From Candidatus Aalborgicola danicus (GTDB lineage: Bacteria; Pseudomonadota; Gammaproteobacteria; Burkholderiales; Burkholderiaceae_C): DNA of 64,000 nucleotides. The notes under the pieces were generated by a model that was not told where the DNA came from, ran no database searches, and was given only the letters and a program-made list of their open reading frames with translations. Below are positions 43,253-53,238 of this stretch, one piece after another; positions within the stretch are counted from its first letter, which is position 1; the number at the start of each line of letters is the position of its first letter. The translations under genes and the position numbers were made by a program. The stretch lies in the NCBI GenBank assembly GCA_016703945.1, contig JADJBC010000010.1:1-64000 (forward strand), given 5' to 3'.

Positions 43253-44146
43253 CTACTTTGCAGGCACAGCCATACGCGCCAGATCGTCACGTTTTTCCTG
43301 AAGGTATTCGTCCAACTCCAGTTCATGCAATTGCGCGGCGTGCCGCTCGGTCAGCGCAAACCAGGCACGCAGGCGGGCGTCCATCTGAGCCTGCGGTGTG
43401 CCGCTGCCAACACTGGCATGGGCCTGGAGAGCCAGGTAGTTGCGCACCACGTTGCGCTCCAATGAGCCACGCTCGCCCTGTACAAACTGCGCTTTGCCGT
43501 CTGTGCCATTGCCAACCGCGGTGAAGCCGATCTTGGTCCGGCCTGCGGTCGCCAGGTACAGGCGCATCGCGGTTTTGGCCAGGACACCATACCGGTAGGC
43601 GTATCCAAAATGCAAAAACGTGCGTTTGTCGTCCAGCGGCGTCACCTCAAACACGATGCGGTAGTCGCTGGTCGACAACGGCCCGCTGGCAGCCGACAGC
43701 AACACACTGAGGTAGTCGTCGGTGGAGGCCACCACCTGCATGGCATACACCATACGGTAGGTCGCGCCCGCGGCCGCCCGCTTGGGGCCTGCCTCCAATG
43801 TCAATTGAGGACCTGCACTGGTGTTGGACACGCGGCAAGACCGCACATTGAGGTGCAGGAATAACACCTCACACACCGAATCGGCCGACCGCAGCACCGC
43901 GCTGACGCGGGCAAAGGGCTGTGCCAGTTCGGCGTACACATCACCGTCCAGGCGGTTGTCGCTCTCTTTGGAGACCAAATGGATCGGCGCACCCGCAGTG
44001 ACCAGCCGCGCCTGCGGATTCAAACTGCTGCGTCTGGCCAGCAATTCGGCGGCCGGCTTAGTGGTTTGCGCTAAACACACGCCGGCCCAACACACCAGCT
44101 CCACAAACAAACATGCCACAAGCAGCGGACGCAGGCTTGCCGTCAC
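43253..44146 (-). CDS. Conserved secreted protein of unknown function
   Basis: This 297-residue protein has a signal peptide (ASLRPLLVACLFVELVCWAG, cleavage near CLAQ). The body includes a beta-rich segment (YRMVYAMQVVASTDDYLSVL, YRIVFEVTPLDDKRTFLHFG) and a helical C-terminus. I do not recognise a named family. The GTG at 44146 overlaps the TGA of the upstream solute-binding protein gene (GTGA), so the two are coupled and probably function together in the periplasm. A longer start at 44176 would overlap more of that gene. Confidence 0.65.
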   Translation of the reverse strand: MTASLRPLLVACLFVELVCWAGVCLAQTTKPAAELLARRSSLNPQARLVTAGAPIHLVSKESDNRLDGDVYAELAQPFARVSAVLRSADSVCEVLFLHLNVRSCRVSNTSAGPQLTLEAGPKRAAAGATYRMVYAMQVVASTDDYLSVLLSAASGPLSTSDYRIVFEVTPLDDKRTFLHFGYAYRYGVLAKTAMRLYLATAGRTKIGFTAVGNGTDGKAQFVQGERGSLERNVVRNYLALQAHASVGSGTPQAQMDARLRAWFALTERHAAQLHELELDEYLQEKRDDLARMAVPAK

Positions 44147-45042
44147 TGCAACACAGTGCTCAGCAACGGGTGCCACAACTCCTTGCGGCCCAAGGGGGTG
44201 GCCGCCGGCAGGTAGGGATTTTCAATACGGAACAGTTTGCGCTTTTGCAGACCCGCCGCTGCCACCAGGGGTTCCAGGCGCCGCGCAAACAAGGCATCAA
44301 AACTGCCATCTCTGATGGCCTGCTCGAAACCATAAGACAGCCGCTCAGCCAACTCGGGCCGCTTCTTGGTCACGAAAAAATAGTAGGCGGTTGGATAGGC
44401 AATAGCCCAGGTCGACACGGTCTGAAGGCCATACTTTTGGGCGATCGGTGCAACCTCCACAATGCCCAGCGGCAACAATTGAAAGCTGCCGCTTTTCAGC
44501 CGTTCAATCGAAGAAGCCACGTTGGTCAGGCGTACGACCTGTAGCCCGGCCTCCGTCTGAATGGCGTAGTCCGGCCAGTCAAACACCTGCCCCAGCTTGA
44601 CACGGTCCAGTTCCGCTCGGTTCTGCATCCTTTCCAATGCGGCCACCGTGTCGCGTGTGCCCATGCCGATGCGAATGCCCAGCAAACCCTTGTACAGGCA
44701 ATAACGTACCGGCAAACCGGCTTGCTCGCGGGCGTGGCTGGTCTGGGATGCAATCAGGTCGAGCTCGCCACGTTCCAGCTGGCTGTAGGCGCGACTCTGG
44801 CTCCAGTCAATTTGTGGCCCCTTCTTCATCACGTAGGGGCCGTATTTGGCCTTAGATTTTTCCAGAATGAGCGCCAGGACTTCACCTTTGTAATTCAAGG
44901 TTTCGGATTTCTGGTCGTCGTAAAAATTGTGCCGCACCACAGTTGTGTCGGCGGCACATACACCCAGGCTAACGAACACCAACACACTGCTCCAGACGCT
45001 GGGCAGCCAGTAATTTGAAAAGCGGAACCGAACTTTTTGCAT
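44143..45042 (-). CDS. Periplasmic solute-binding protein (SBP_bac_3-like)
   Basis: This 299-residue protein has a signal peptide (about residues 1-30, ending VCAA) and a bacterial family 3-like binding fold: GEVLALILEKS, RAYSQLERGELDLIASQTSH, TNVASSIERLKSGSFQLLPL, YYFFVTKKRPELAERL. No ABC permease genes are near, so it may be a stand-alone binding or sensory protein. The ATG at 45042 is chosen for the signal peptide; the longer frame to 45180 runs into the divergent promoter region. It is coupled to the next secreted protein gene. Confidence 0.7.
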   Translation of the reverse strand: MQKVRFRFSNYWLPSVWSSVLVFVSLGVCAADTTVVRHNFYDDQKSETLNYKGEVLALILEKSKAKYGPYVMKKGPQIDWSQSRAYSQLERGELDLIASQTSHAREQAGLPVRYCLYKGLLGIRIGMGTRDTVAALERMQNRAELDRVKLGQVFDWPDYAIQTEAGLQVVRLTNVASSIERLKSGSFQLLPLGIVEVAPIAQKYGLQTVSTWAIAYPTAYYFFVTKKRPELAERLSYGFEQAIRDGSFDALFARRLEPLVAAAGLQKRKLFRIENPYLPAATPLGRKELWHPLLSTVLQ

Positions 45043-45191
45043 TGTAAAATTAGTGCTCAGACAGCTCTTTGCACTGTACCGCAAGCCGGTCAGCACCCCA
45101 ATTTTCAATTCCTTGGGCTCCAATGGATTGACGTCCATCAATTTTGTTTCATACTGGAAGCGCATCCGGAAGAAAAACAAGGAGCGTTGGA

Positions 45192-45935
45192 ATGAATCAA
45201 AAAAGCTTGGCCATGCTTTTTGCCGCGTGGCTTATCGGCTATGGCGTCACGGCGCAAAGCGCCGCCTTGCGACTGACCACCGAGAATTCACCCCCTTTCA
45301 ACATGATGGAGGGCGACAAGATCGTGGGCCGCGCAACCGACCTGGTTCGAGAGATGGCGGAGCGCGCCAAACTCACGATCAGCATCGACATGTTGCCCTG
45401 GGCCCGGGCCTACAACATGGCATTGAAAGATGCCGACACCTGCGTCTTCGCCACCACCCGCACACCCGAACGCGAGCCTTTGTTCAAGTGGGTCGGCCCG
45501 GTGGGTGCTTCGGAATGGGTGTTGTATGGCAGTGCGGAACGCAACATCAAGCTGAACAGCATTGAAGATGCCCGCTCCATGACGATTGGCACCTACGTCG
45601 GCGACGCCAGAGACGAGTATTTCCGAAGCCGCGGATTCAGGGTGCAAAGTGCGTCGGATGACTTGTCCAACCCGCGCAAATTACTGCTCAATCGCATTGA
45701 CCTTTGGGCCGCCAGTGTGGTTCGGGGGGCGCTGCTGGTCGCGCAGCACGACTGGACCGGCAAAGTGGTTCCCGTCCTGGCTTTTCACAAGGTGGATCTG
45801 TACTTGGCCTGCCATGCGGACCTGCCAACGCCACTGGTTGACCGGCTCAATGCCGCCCTGCTTGGTATGGTGCGTGACGGCACCACACGGGCCATCGAGA
45901 AGAAATACGCCCGCTGGCCCTTGCCACCCCATTAA
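45192..45935 (+). CDS. Periplasmic solute-binding protein, amino-acid ABC type (SBP_bac_3)
   Basis: This 247-residue protein has a signal peptide (LAMLFAAWLIGYGVTAQSAA) and the family 3 solute-binding core (LRLTTENSPPFNMMEGDKIV, GRATDLVREMAERAKLTISI, LPWARAYNMALKDADTCVFA, TRTPEREPLFKWVGPV). This text resembles the PA-type polar amino acid-binding or orphan sensor branch. No permease or ATPase gene follows. AAGGAGCG precedes the ATG at 45192. It is divergent from the related protein at 44143-45042, with 149 bases between them. Confidence 0.82.
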   Translation: MNQKSLAMLFAAWLIGYGVTAQSAALRLTTENSPPFNMMEGDKIVGRATDLVREMAERAKLTISIDMLPWARAYNMALKDADTCVFATTRTPEREPLFKWVGPVGASEWVLYGSAERNIKLNSIEDARSMTIGTYVGDARDEYFRSRGFRVQSASDDLSNPRKLLLNRIDLWAASVVRGALLVAQHDWTGKVVPVLAFHKVDLYLACHADLPTPLVDRLNAALLGMVRDGTTRAIEKKYARWPLPPH

Positions 45936-45978
45936 CACGGCCAACCAACGCCGGGTTGCACCGGACTGTGGGCAGGAA

Positions 45979-46383
45979 CTAGCGTTGGCTGGCCACGGGC
46001 TGCCAGCCTTCGGGGCAGTGCTGTGCGTAAGGATAGTATTTTCCGACCGACTGGCAGAAGTACCAGGTGTTGGCCGGTGCCGGCGGTGGTGCAGGAACCA
46101 CCTCTACGGGTGCCGAGTAGGTGATGGGCGCGGGAACATAGACCGGAGGGGGCGACACGTAAGTGACCGGTGCGGGCGGACTGGATTGGTTTGCACTGGC
46201 ACTCAGCACAGCGCCTGCCAACCCCAGAAACAACAGCGGTGCGACCCAATCGCCGCCATGTGACCGAACCGCGTGGGGTCGGTGGTTGTAAGGGTGACGG
46301 CCACGTCCATTGTCCGCAAGGGCGCTCAGGCTCAGTGTGGCGATCAACAGTGCAGTGCCGACTGACTTGGGAATGGTTCGCAT
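45979..46383 (-). CDS. Secreted proline-rich hypothetical protein
   Basis: This 134-residue protein has a signal peptide (about residues 1-23, ending LSALA), a His/Arg-rich segment, one hydrophobic helix (WVAPLLFLGLAGAVLSASA), a proline-rich linker and a C-terminal motif WYFCQSVGKYYPYAQHCPEG with two cysteines. The YFC...YYPY...C..GW ending recurs in small outer-envelope proteins of Burkholderiales. GAGG precedes the ATG at 46383. No function is assigned. Confidence 0.7.
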   Translation of the reverse strand: MRTIPKSVGTALLIATLSLSALADNGRGRHPYNHRPHAVRSHGGDWVAPLLFLGLAGAVLSASANQSSPPAPVTYVSPPPVYVPAPITYSAPVEVVPAPPPAPANTWYFCQSVGKYYPYAQHCPEGWQPVASQR

Positions 46384-46471
46384 ATGCATCCTCGTTGGAC
46401 CTCGGTAGGCTTACTCAACGTCACACCGGCAAAACCGTTGACAGCGCCCACGGCGGGTGGGCAGCCGTAGG

Positions 46472-46702
46472 CTACTTGACCAGTCCGACAGGCCCCATGG
46501 GGTTGTTGCGGGCCAGGATCGCCAGCGCATCGGCCTGACCAATCAACTCCCGGATGTCCCCAATCCGGCGTTCGGCCCGACCCGACACCTGCTTGCGGAT
46601 GCCCAGAACCTGCTGGTCGGCACTGCCGACAAAGTTACCGAAATCTTCCTGCAAACGGCCAACGATGCTTTTCATCGTACCCTGGAGTTGGTCAGTGTTC
46701 AT
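46472..46702 (-). CDS. CsbD-family small stress protein
   Basis: This 76-residue protein shows the CsbD-like pattern MNTDQLQGTMKSIVGRLQED with a later GRAERRIGDIRELI segment. CsbD proteins are abundant small soluble stress proteins of unknown mechanism. The C-terminus is longer than the core family. The ATG at 46702 is chosen over a frame reaching 46816. A second CsbD gene lies at 58321. Confidence 0.65.
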   Translation of the reverse strand: MNTDQLQGTMKSIVGRLQEDFGNFVGSADQQVLGIRKQVSGRAERRIGDIRELIGQADALAILARNNPMGPVGLVK

Positions 46703-46962
46703 GCTCGTTTTTCTTTCAACAAGGGTCAATGGACCCCGACAGTACCGAGCCAACAAACGGCTCACCGAACAATGGTAAAAAAGCGTGCCCCCATGCGTCG
46801 GTGCGCCGGAGCACACACGCTGCTTCTGGGTGAAATCACCACCACGGCTTCCAGGGAAAACGGGGACTTATGTCTGTCAGCGCACAGCCACACACTGCCG
46901 CCCCAACTATGCTAGGGGTTGATTTGCCTACGCAATCCATGTTCCACCCACTGGAGTTCACC

Positions 46963-47433
46963 ATGACCATTCGCAAAAGCATTGCCGCACTTGTTGCCGC
47001 AGCCTTGTTCACCGGGCAATTCGCCCTGGCTCAGGGAGACCTCAATCTGCCCAGCCAACCTCGCAACGAACAACGGCAGCGTTACGACCAGACCCAGCGT
47101 TATGACCCATCACAACGGTATGAGCAGTCGCAACGGTATGACCAGCAAGGCCGTCGTGACCGCAACGACGCACGCCAGGGCTACCGCCAAAACCAGATCC
47201 GCGGTTATGGGAACGACCAGCGCTACGAACGTGGCGCCGGCCCCAACCGCAACTTCCACCGCGGTGCCCGTCTGCCCTATGAGTACCGCACCCGGCAATA
47301 TGTGGTCGAAGACTGGCGCGGTCACCGCCTGAGCGCGCCACCGCGTGGCTACCACTGGGTGCAATCTGGCAGCGACTACCTCCTGGTCGCCATCACCACC
47401 GGCATTATTTTGCAGATGTTGCTCAATAACTAG
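46963..47433 (+). CDS. RcnB-family periplasmic protein
   Basis: This 156-residue protein has a signal peptide (residues 1-23, ending FALA), a low-complexity segment with repeated QRYDQTQRYDPSQRYEQSQR units, and the RcnB C-terminal domain (YRTRQYVVEDWRGHRLSAPP, RGYHWVQSGSDYLLVAITTG). RcnB in E. coli influences nickel/cobalt homeostasis in the periplasm, but many homologues only share the fold. The ATG at 46963 is preceded by GGAG and gives the signal peptide. Confidence 0.82.
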   Translation: MTIRKSIAALVAAALFTGQFALAQGDLNLPSQPRNEQRQRYDQTQRYDPSQRYEQSQRYDQQGRRDRNDARQGYRQNQIRGYGNDQRYERGAGPNRNFHRGARLPYEYRTRQYVVEDWRGHRLSAPPRGYHWVQSGSDYLLVAITTGIILQMLLNN

Positions 47434-47590
47434 AGAAATGAGTGGTACGGCGTCGGTGCGCTTGCGCACAGACCCGTTACCGCGTCCTGGGTAAGCTTCA
47501 TCCAGTGGCCGCAATTGCGCCAACAAGGCCTTGCAACCGCAAGGCCAGTGCTACCGCACCCGTTGCCTCCACCTTGAAGGAACTAATCCC

Positions 47591-47875
47591 ATGGACAAGA
47601 AATCTGTTTATATCGAAAAAATGAAGACGCAGCTCGATGAGCTCAATGCCAATATGAACACGCTGGAAGCCAAAGCCGAAGAGGCCAAGGACGACGCACG
47701 CGCCTTGTACAAGGAAGAAATGGCCAAGCTTCGCCACCAGTCCGAAGTGGCAAAGGGCAAACTTGACGACATGAAGGTCGCCAGCGAAGACACCTGGGAT
47801 GCCATGGTGACCGAAATGGAAAAGGTGCGCGACGCTTTTGTCCATTCTTTCAACTATTTCAAGTCGCAGGTGTGA
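47591..47875 (+). CDS. Small coiled-coil protein
   Basis: This 94-residue protein is almost wholly helical and charged (DKKSVYIEKMKTQLDELNAN, MNTLEAKAEEAKDDARALYK, EEMAKLRHQSEVAKGKLDDM), predicting a coiled coil or helical hairpin. It has no signal peptide. AAGGAACTAATCCC precedes the ATG at 47591. Proteins of this type accompany stress-type genes such as CsbD and DUF2383. A terminator follows at 47903. Confidence 0.7.
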   Translation: MDKKSVYIEKMKTQLDELNANMNTLEAKAEEAKDDARALYKEEMAKLRHQSEVAKGKLDDMKVASEDTWDAMVTEMEKVRDAFVHSFNYFKSQV

Positions 47876-47902
47876 TGCGCTGAGCGTTCACAGGACACAG
47901 AA

Positions 47903-47926
47903 AAAAAGGGGCTTCGCGGCCCCTTT
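47903..47926. terminator. Bidirectional rho-independent terminator
   Basis: AAAAGGGGC-ttcgcg-GCCCCTTTT forms a symmetrical hairpin with A-run and T-run on the two sides. It lies between the convergent coiled-coil gene (stop 47875) and AsmA-like gene (stop 47960). Confidence 0.88.
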
Positions 47927-47959
47927 TCTTTGTCCACTTCGGAATGCCCCGTCTGTTGC

Positions 47960-49321
47960 CTAGTGGTGAATTGCACTCTTCTTGGTCGGCACAGCAGGCT
48001 CCGCGTTGTGGTGGAAGATCTTGTCAAGGGCGCCACCGATGCGCGCGCCGATCACGGTTCCAATGCCAGGCAACACGGCGGTGCCAAGGGCTGCCCCTGC
48101 GAGGAATCCCGGCGGTACCGAGACTTTTGGCGTGTCCATAGGCCCACTCAGGCTGAACGGCACACCGATGGTGCCCGCCAGCAGGTCCAGATTGCCGCTC
48201 GCCTCAACGTGTCCATGGTAGACCGTGGCCTTGCCGGTCACCGTCAGTTTTGCCGTTTGCGCTTTCATGTCGGTCACCGTGACGCGGGTCCCCTCAAGGC
48301 CATTTTGCGACTCCATCCGGCCGGTGAGCGATTGCAGGTCGGTCCGCCCCTGGTGCTTTTTGCCGCCGGTGCTGGTGGCTTGGTTCAAGTCAAAACGCAA
48401 CAGCGTTGCAGAATTGAAAATAAACCGGGTCTGTGTGTGCAGCGAACGCATCAACTCACCCACCGATTTGCCGTGGGCGGACAGCACGGTCTGGCCCGAT
48501 GCCTTACCCGCGATGGGGGAGCGCCGGTTGAAAGATTCCAATGCACTCGCCACCTCAACCTCACGCGGGGCCAACTGGCCGCTCAGATGCATGGTGCCGT
48601 TTTCGCCAGCCTTCATTTCCAGATTGCCGTGCGCTGTGCCACCGCCGACCTGGATGCGCGTTTGCCAGCGATCGGCCTGCGCCTCGCGCGTCAGCGCCAA
48701 GGTGACCGCAGGGGTGGTGCCAGTGCGGACCAACATGGCACGCTGCGGGCGCCAGTGAAGCGCAAAGTCGACCTCGCCGTCAAAGGACAGGGCGATGCCG
48801 CTGTAGGATATCCAGACCAGGTTGCGAAACGTGAGGTGTTCAAGTGGCACAAAGGTGTTGCCATCGGCAACACCAATGGCAAGCGCGGCCTCCATAGCCC
48901 GCACCGATTGCAGCGGCAAGACCGCGGTATCGATGTCGACGCTTTCAAACGCCAGCTTGCGCTCCAGCAACATGCGCATGCCGGGATACGCCCTGAGTTG
49001 TTGGATGCTCACTGGCTCTGCCTGCTGCGTGCGAAGGCCATTCACCACAAGAACTGGCGTTGGCAGCAACGCCCAGTGGGCAGACTCTATGCTGAGCTTG
49101 ACACCCAGCTGCTGCTGGGCCTCTTCAGCAAGCCAGAACGCGAGCTCTTGGTCGCTGGGCAGCAAGAAAACCGCCGTCAGGCCTGCTGCGCCGATCAATG
49201 CGGCGGCAAGACCCAAACCGACAACCCACCTTGGCCTGTGTTGCACCGCCGGGTTGTCCACTGCACCGTCGGTGCGTTTATTGTCTTTCGAGGCTGTAGC
49301 GCAGGGTTTTGACCTTGTCAT
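47960..49321 (-). CDS. AsmA-family protein
   Basis: This 453-residue protein has an N-terminal membrane helix (VVGLGLAAALIGAAGLTAVF, about residues 32-51) followed by AsmA-like text (ELAFWLAEEAQQQLGVKLSI, LRTQQ, GNLEMKAG, HLSGQLAP, ATLLRFDLNQA) and a glycine-rich C-terminal segment (FLAGAALGTAVLPGIGTVIG). AsmA-like proteins are inner-membrane anchored periplasmic proteins linked to lipid transport and outer-membrane assembly. The ATG at 49321 overlaps the DUF2383 gene by 44 bases; a GTG at 49261 just after that stop is an alternative. Confidence 0.72.
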   Translation of the reverse strand: MTRSKPCATASKDNKRTDGAVDNPAVQHRPRWVVGLGLAAALIGAAGLTAVFLLPSDQELAFWLAEEAQQQLGVKLSIESAHWALLPTPVLVVNGLRTQQAEPVSIQQLRAYPGMRMLLERKLAFESVDIDTAVLPLQSVRAMEAALAIGVADGNTFVPLEHLTFRNLVWISYSGIALSFDGEVDFALHWRPQRAMLVRTGTTPAVTLALTREAQADRWQTRIQVGGGTAHGNLEMKAGENGTMHLSGQLAPREVEVASALESFNRRSPIAGKASGQTVLSAHGKSVGELMRSLHTQTRFIFNSATLLRFDLNQATSTGGKKHQGRTDLQSLTGRMESQNGLEGTRVTVTDMKAQTAKLTVTGKATVYHGHVEASGNLDLLAGTIGVPFSLSGPMDTPKVSVPPGFLAGAALGTAVLPGIGTVIGARIGGALDKIFHHNAEPAVPTKKSAIHH

Positions 49322-49739
49322 GTGACAACTTGATGCTCTCAAGTTGACGCTCAACGATTTCACGCACATCGGCCGGCAGCGACTCGGTCAGCGCCGTGCG
49401 GTAGGTGTCGAGCGCATGGTCCTCGGCGGACTCTGTGGTCTCCAGAATCGCGTGGTCGCCGCCGCCCAGTGCCGCCTTCAGGTTCAACCAGCCGCGCTGC
49501 AAAGCACCCGACACGGTGCCGCTGTCTTCCGGTTCGCGGCCCAAGCTGTGCACCTGCGTTTGCAGTTCACCAACGAAATGTGTACGGGAACGGCTTTGCT
49601 CCAGACAGAAGGTCTTCAATTCAGGCGCTTCCATTTTTTCGGCGGCTTCCTGAAAGCCCTTCTGGCCATCACGGTTGAGTTCGATCAGACCGTTCAGTGT
49701 GTTGATCACTTGATCGGGGGTCATTGCGGATTGGTTCAT
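49278..49739 (-). CDS. PA2169-family four-helix-bundle protein (DUF2383)
   Basis: This 153-residue protein fits the DUF2383 ferritin-like four-helix pattern: VINTLNGLIELNRDGQKGFQ, EAAEKMEAPELKTFCLEQSR, LQTQVHSLGREPEDSGTVSG, GWLNLKAALGGGDHAILETT, ESAEDHALDTYRTAL. The family is associated with general stress and may bind metal or lipids. It is transcribed with the AsmA-like gene downstream. GGACTGTT precedes the ATG, a moderate ribosome site. Confidence 0.88.
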   Translation of the reverse strand: MNQSAMTPDQVINTLNGLIELNRDGQKGFQEAAEKMEAPELKTFCLEQSRSRTHFVGELQTQVHSLGREPEDSGTVSGALQRGWLNLKAALGGGDHAILETTESAEDHALDTYRTALTESLPADVREIVERQLESIKLSHDKVKTLRYSLERQ

Positions 49740-50332
49740 AACAGTCCTTTGAGAGTCAATGGGGTCGCGTCGTCGCGGGGTGGGCCGTACGCCCGTCGTG
49801 AACGGCGCAGAGGCTGCTGTTGCAGTACGACCCGTCGAATGTAGTCAGGCCGGCTGCCGGTGTCGGTGCAGCAGCGAACATTGACGGGCAATGCTCTAGC
49901 GCCAAGGGCGGTTCAAGGCTTACTGTCCTTGAAGGGGTTTTGCATAGGGGTCTCCTGTTGTACTCGGCCCCGCCGACTGGCGCACGATCTGGTGCTCGGT
50001 GAAGGGTTCTTGCGGTCATATCATCTGCCCGCTACTCTCATCGGTCTGTGTGCCAACACACCGGCCCGCCCTGCCCAACACCCATGCACTGAGGGCCAAT
50101 CAACCCGTGTGTTGGCGAGCGTACAGAGCGAAGCCGAATGCCGAATTACCCTGCCGTGTGCGAAGACGCAATGGCCCAAACGGCCTTGCCCGTTGGACCC
50201 CTTGCCTGCATAGACCCATTAACCCGCTCAGTTCAGGAGAAAAGAATGCGCCCCATCCACTTGATCGCACGGTTTGTGCGCTAAGAGCGTCTGCGCAGCG
50301 GCCCCCATGCCGCCCGCTTCGCGCAAGCCCCC
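49740..50332. other. Intergenic region, no gene recognised
   Basis: About 590 bases lie between the divergent DUF2383 and PHB depolymerase-like genes. Short open frames occur on both strands but none has a convincing start, ribosome site or family pattern. The part near 49740 should hold the DUF2383 promoter. Confidence 0.5.
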
Positions 50333-51390
50333 ATGGCCAGGCGGACAATAGGGAGTACGTGGGCGCGCATGGCCCAACAGCAGGCGCGCTGGGTGTTGCG
50401 TCGCGCGTTGGGTGAAGGCACCAAGGCACTGCGTCGTTCAAGACGTGCAACAGCAGCCGTGCCGCGCAAGGCCAGCGTAACAACGCCGCGTGAGCGCTTC
50501 GGACTCGGTGTGGCTGCGGGCCCGGCCGGTCTGCGCCGCTACCGCTTCTTCAAACCCGTCGGCTTGCCCAAAGGACAAATGCACCCGTTGCTGGTTTTGC
50601 TGCATGGCTGCGGCCAAAGCGCCACCGATTTCGCCGCCAGCACCCGCATGAACCGCCTGGCGACACTGAACGGCTTCATGGTGCTGTACCCGGAGCAGGA
50701 CCGGTTGGCCAATGCACAGGGCTGCTGGAATTGGTTCGACACCCGCAATGGCCGCGCCCAACAGGAGGCCGCCAGCATCGTGGCGGCATTGGACCATGCC
50801 TGCGGCTTACACGCCATTGACGCCAACCGCGTTGCCATCATTGGTATGTCGGCGGGTGCCAGCATGGCGGCGCTGGTGGCCTTGCAGTTTCCACAGCGGT
50901 TCGCTGCGGTCATCATGCACTCGGGTGTCGAGCCTACGTTGGCCCATTCCGCTGCCACCGCCCTTTCGGCCATGCGCGCAACTACCGTGTGCCGCCCCGG
51001 CCACCGCCCCACGCCCTGCCGCAGGACCTGCCCGCCTTGCTGGTGATACAGGGCAGCGCGGACCCTGTTGTGGTCAGGGCAAACGGCATGCGTGCAGCGC
51101 AGGTCTGGGCGGCACGCACCCATGCACTGCCCGGGCCAGCACGGTTGGTGCGCCGCGGCAAACGTTATCCACAGACCGCCATGGACTGGTTTGCAAGCAA
51201 GCGATTGCAGGTGAGCTTGCGTGAAATCAATGGTTTGGGGCACGCCTGGAGCGGCGGTGCCGCCTCGCAAGCCTATTCCGACCCGAAGGGGCCGGACGCA
51301 TCGCGCATGGTGTGGACATTTGCGCAAAGGCAGTTTGAACTCAGGGCCACCCGAGTTCGACACCAAATTGAGAATTTGCCCCATTTTTGA
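50333..51390 (+). pseudogene. PHB depolymerase-type esterase (LpqC-like), frameshifted and 3' end altered by IS
   Basis: The first frame encodes the alpha/beta-hydrolase core of the PHB depolymerase family: HPLLVLLHGCGQSATDFAAS, MVLYPEQDRLANAQGCWNWF and the nucleophile elbow GMSAGASM (Ser about residue 181). Near 50980-50995 the text moves to another frame with the acid IQGSADPVV and the histidine LGHAWSGGAA. The IS element entered at 51349 inside the last codons, replacing the native end. Rejoining 51349 to 53264 restores QFELRANQSV and a TAA at 53274, so the loss is only a few codons. The upstream frameshift is the main defect, and it may be a sequence error. Start ATG is uncertain (50333 or 50369). 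Confidence 0.8.
51344..51349 (+). repeat. 6-bp target-site duplication, left copy
   Basis: The bases gggcca directly precede the left inverted repeat and recur as gggcca at 53258-53263 directly after the right one. Confidence 0.9.
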
Positions 51391-51504
51391 CTTTGCCAGT
51401 CAATGAAATCAAGCACTTAGCGTGTTTTTTCAAAATTCTTTGTAGTGGCAATATCAGTGGCTGGTTGTGTTGGCAATTAGTTTGTAATTTGCTACACTCT
51501 TGTC

Positions 51505-53194
51505 ATGTTCATCAAGCTCACTCGGTCGGGTTCCCACACCTACGCTCAGCTCGTTGAGTCCTTCCGTGATGAGAACGGCAAACCTCGCCAGCGTACGGTG
51601 GCCAGCATTGGACGCGTCGATGAAACTGATGGTGCCGTTGACTCGTTGCTCAAGGGCCTATTGCGTGCCCGTGGCAAGCCAACGGATTTGGCGGTCACGC
51701 CCCAAGTGGAATTTAAATCGGCGCTGGCTCTTGGTGACGTGTGGGCACTCGATCAGCTCTGGAAGGAACTTGGCTTTGATGGCCTTGCCCGCGTGTTTCG
51801 CAAAGCCCGCTACATCACGCCGGTTGAACACGCATTGCGCGTGATGGTCTTCAACCGGTTGTGCGATCCGGAATCCAAACTCGGCGTGTTGCGCTGGCTG
51901 GAAACGGTAAGCGTTCCGGAGGTGGATACGGCCAGTTTGACGCACCAGCAACTCCTGCGCAGCATGGACGCGCTCATGGACCACCAGGAAGCCGTGGACG
52001 ATGTGGTGGCCGGGCTGCTGCGACCTTTGATTGATCAGGATCTGTCGCTCGTCTTTTACGACCTCACCACCATCCGGGCGTCCGGTTTGACTGAGCAATC
52101 CGACGACGTGCGCAGGTACGGCATGGCCAAGTCCGGGCTGATTGAGCGGCAGTTCATGCTGGGCGTGGTGCAGACCGCAGAAGGCCTGCCGATTTACCAC
52201 GAAGTGTTTGATGGCAACCAGGCCGAGTCGCCCACGCTGCTGCCCACGCTCAAAAAGGTACTGGCGCGCTTTGCCCATATCAAGCGCCTGATCGTTGTGG
52301 CCGACCGGGGCTTGCTGTCGTTGGACAACGTCGATGAGTTGCGCAAAGTAATGCTGCCCAATGGCCAGGCGCTGGAGTTCATTCTGGCGGTGCCGGGACG
52401 GCGGTATGGCGAGTTCGCGCAAATCCTCAAGAACTTCAAAGCGGGGTTGCTGATGCAAAAGAGGAAGTGGTCGATGAGACCCGCTGGAACGAACTGCGTC
52501 TGGTGATTGCCCACAATCCTGAGCAAGCGCAGGAGCAAACCAAACTGCGCCGGGAACGCATCGCCGCAATTCTTGCCAAAGCAAATCAGTGGGTGGGAAA
52601 ACTCGAAGGGCAGGACGCGGGTGAAGTCAGCCGGGGCAGAAAGCTATCCGACAGCGGCGCCAAAGCGCGTCTGTACCACGAGGTCAGTGATGCTCATTTG
52701 GCACGCATCATCAAGGTGGACCTGAAGACGGAGCTATTCAGCTACACCATTGATGAAGCCGCACAAGTGCAGGCCGAACTTATGGATGGGAAACTGTTGC
52801 TGGTGACCAATGTGCCGGACCACACACCCGAGGAGGTCGTGAGGCGCTACAAGTCCTGGCGGATATTGAGCGGGGATTCAGGGTTCTGAAGTCGGAGATT
52901 GAGATTGCGCCGGTGCACCACCGCCTGCCGCAGAGAATCCGCGCACACGCCATGCTGTGTTTTATTGCGCTGATTGTTTACCGGGTGATGCGCCAACGCT
53001 TGCAACTAGCCAAAAGCGATCTGTCACCAGAAAAAGCCTTGGCTCAATTGCGCCGAATACAGCGTCATAGCGTGAGCATCAACGCCGCGGCACCGATTGC
53101 CGGCATATCAACGGTCAACGATTTGCAATCCAAAGTATTCGCCGCACTGAAGACGAAAAAACCAACCCAAGACACCCAAATGAGCCTGCTGTAG
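51505..53194 (+). pseudogene. IS1634-family transposase, two frameshifts as read
   Basis: Joined text of about 560 residues carries the DDE residues: Asp in VFYDLTTIRA, Asp in IVVADRGLLS, and Glu in LADIERGFRVLKSEIEIAPV. The frame changes near 52448 (gcggggttgct, one G short of encoding AGVADAKEEV) and near 52858 (aagtcctggcg, one C short of encoding KSLADIERG). Both are homopolymer deletions and everything else is conserved, so an intact transposase with two sequence errors is at least as likely as decay. Confidence 0.85.
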
Positions 53195-53238
53195 TGGCAG
53201 ATTTTTAACCGACTCTATATAAATCAACCACTTACGTC

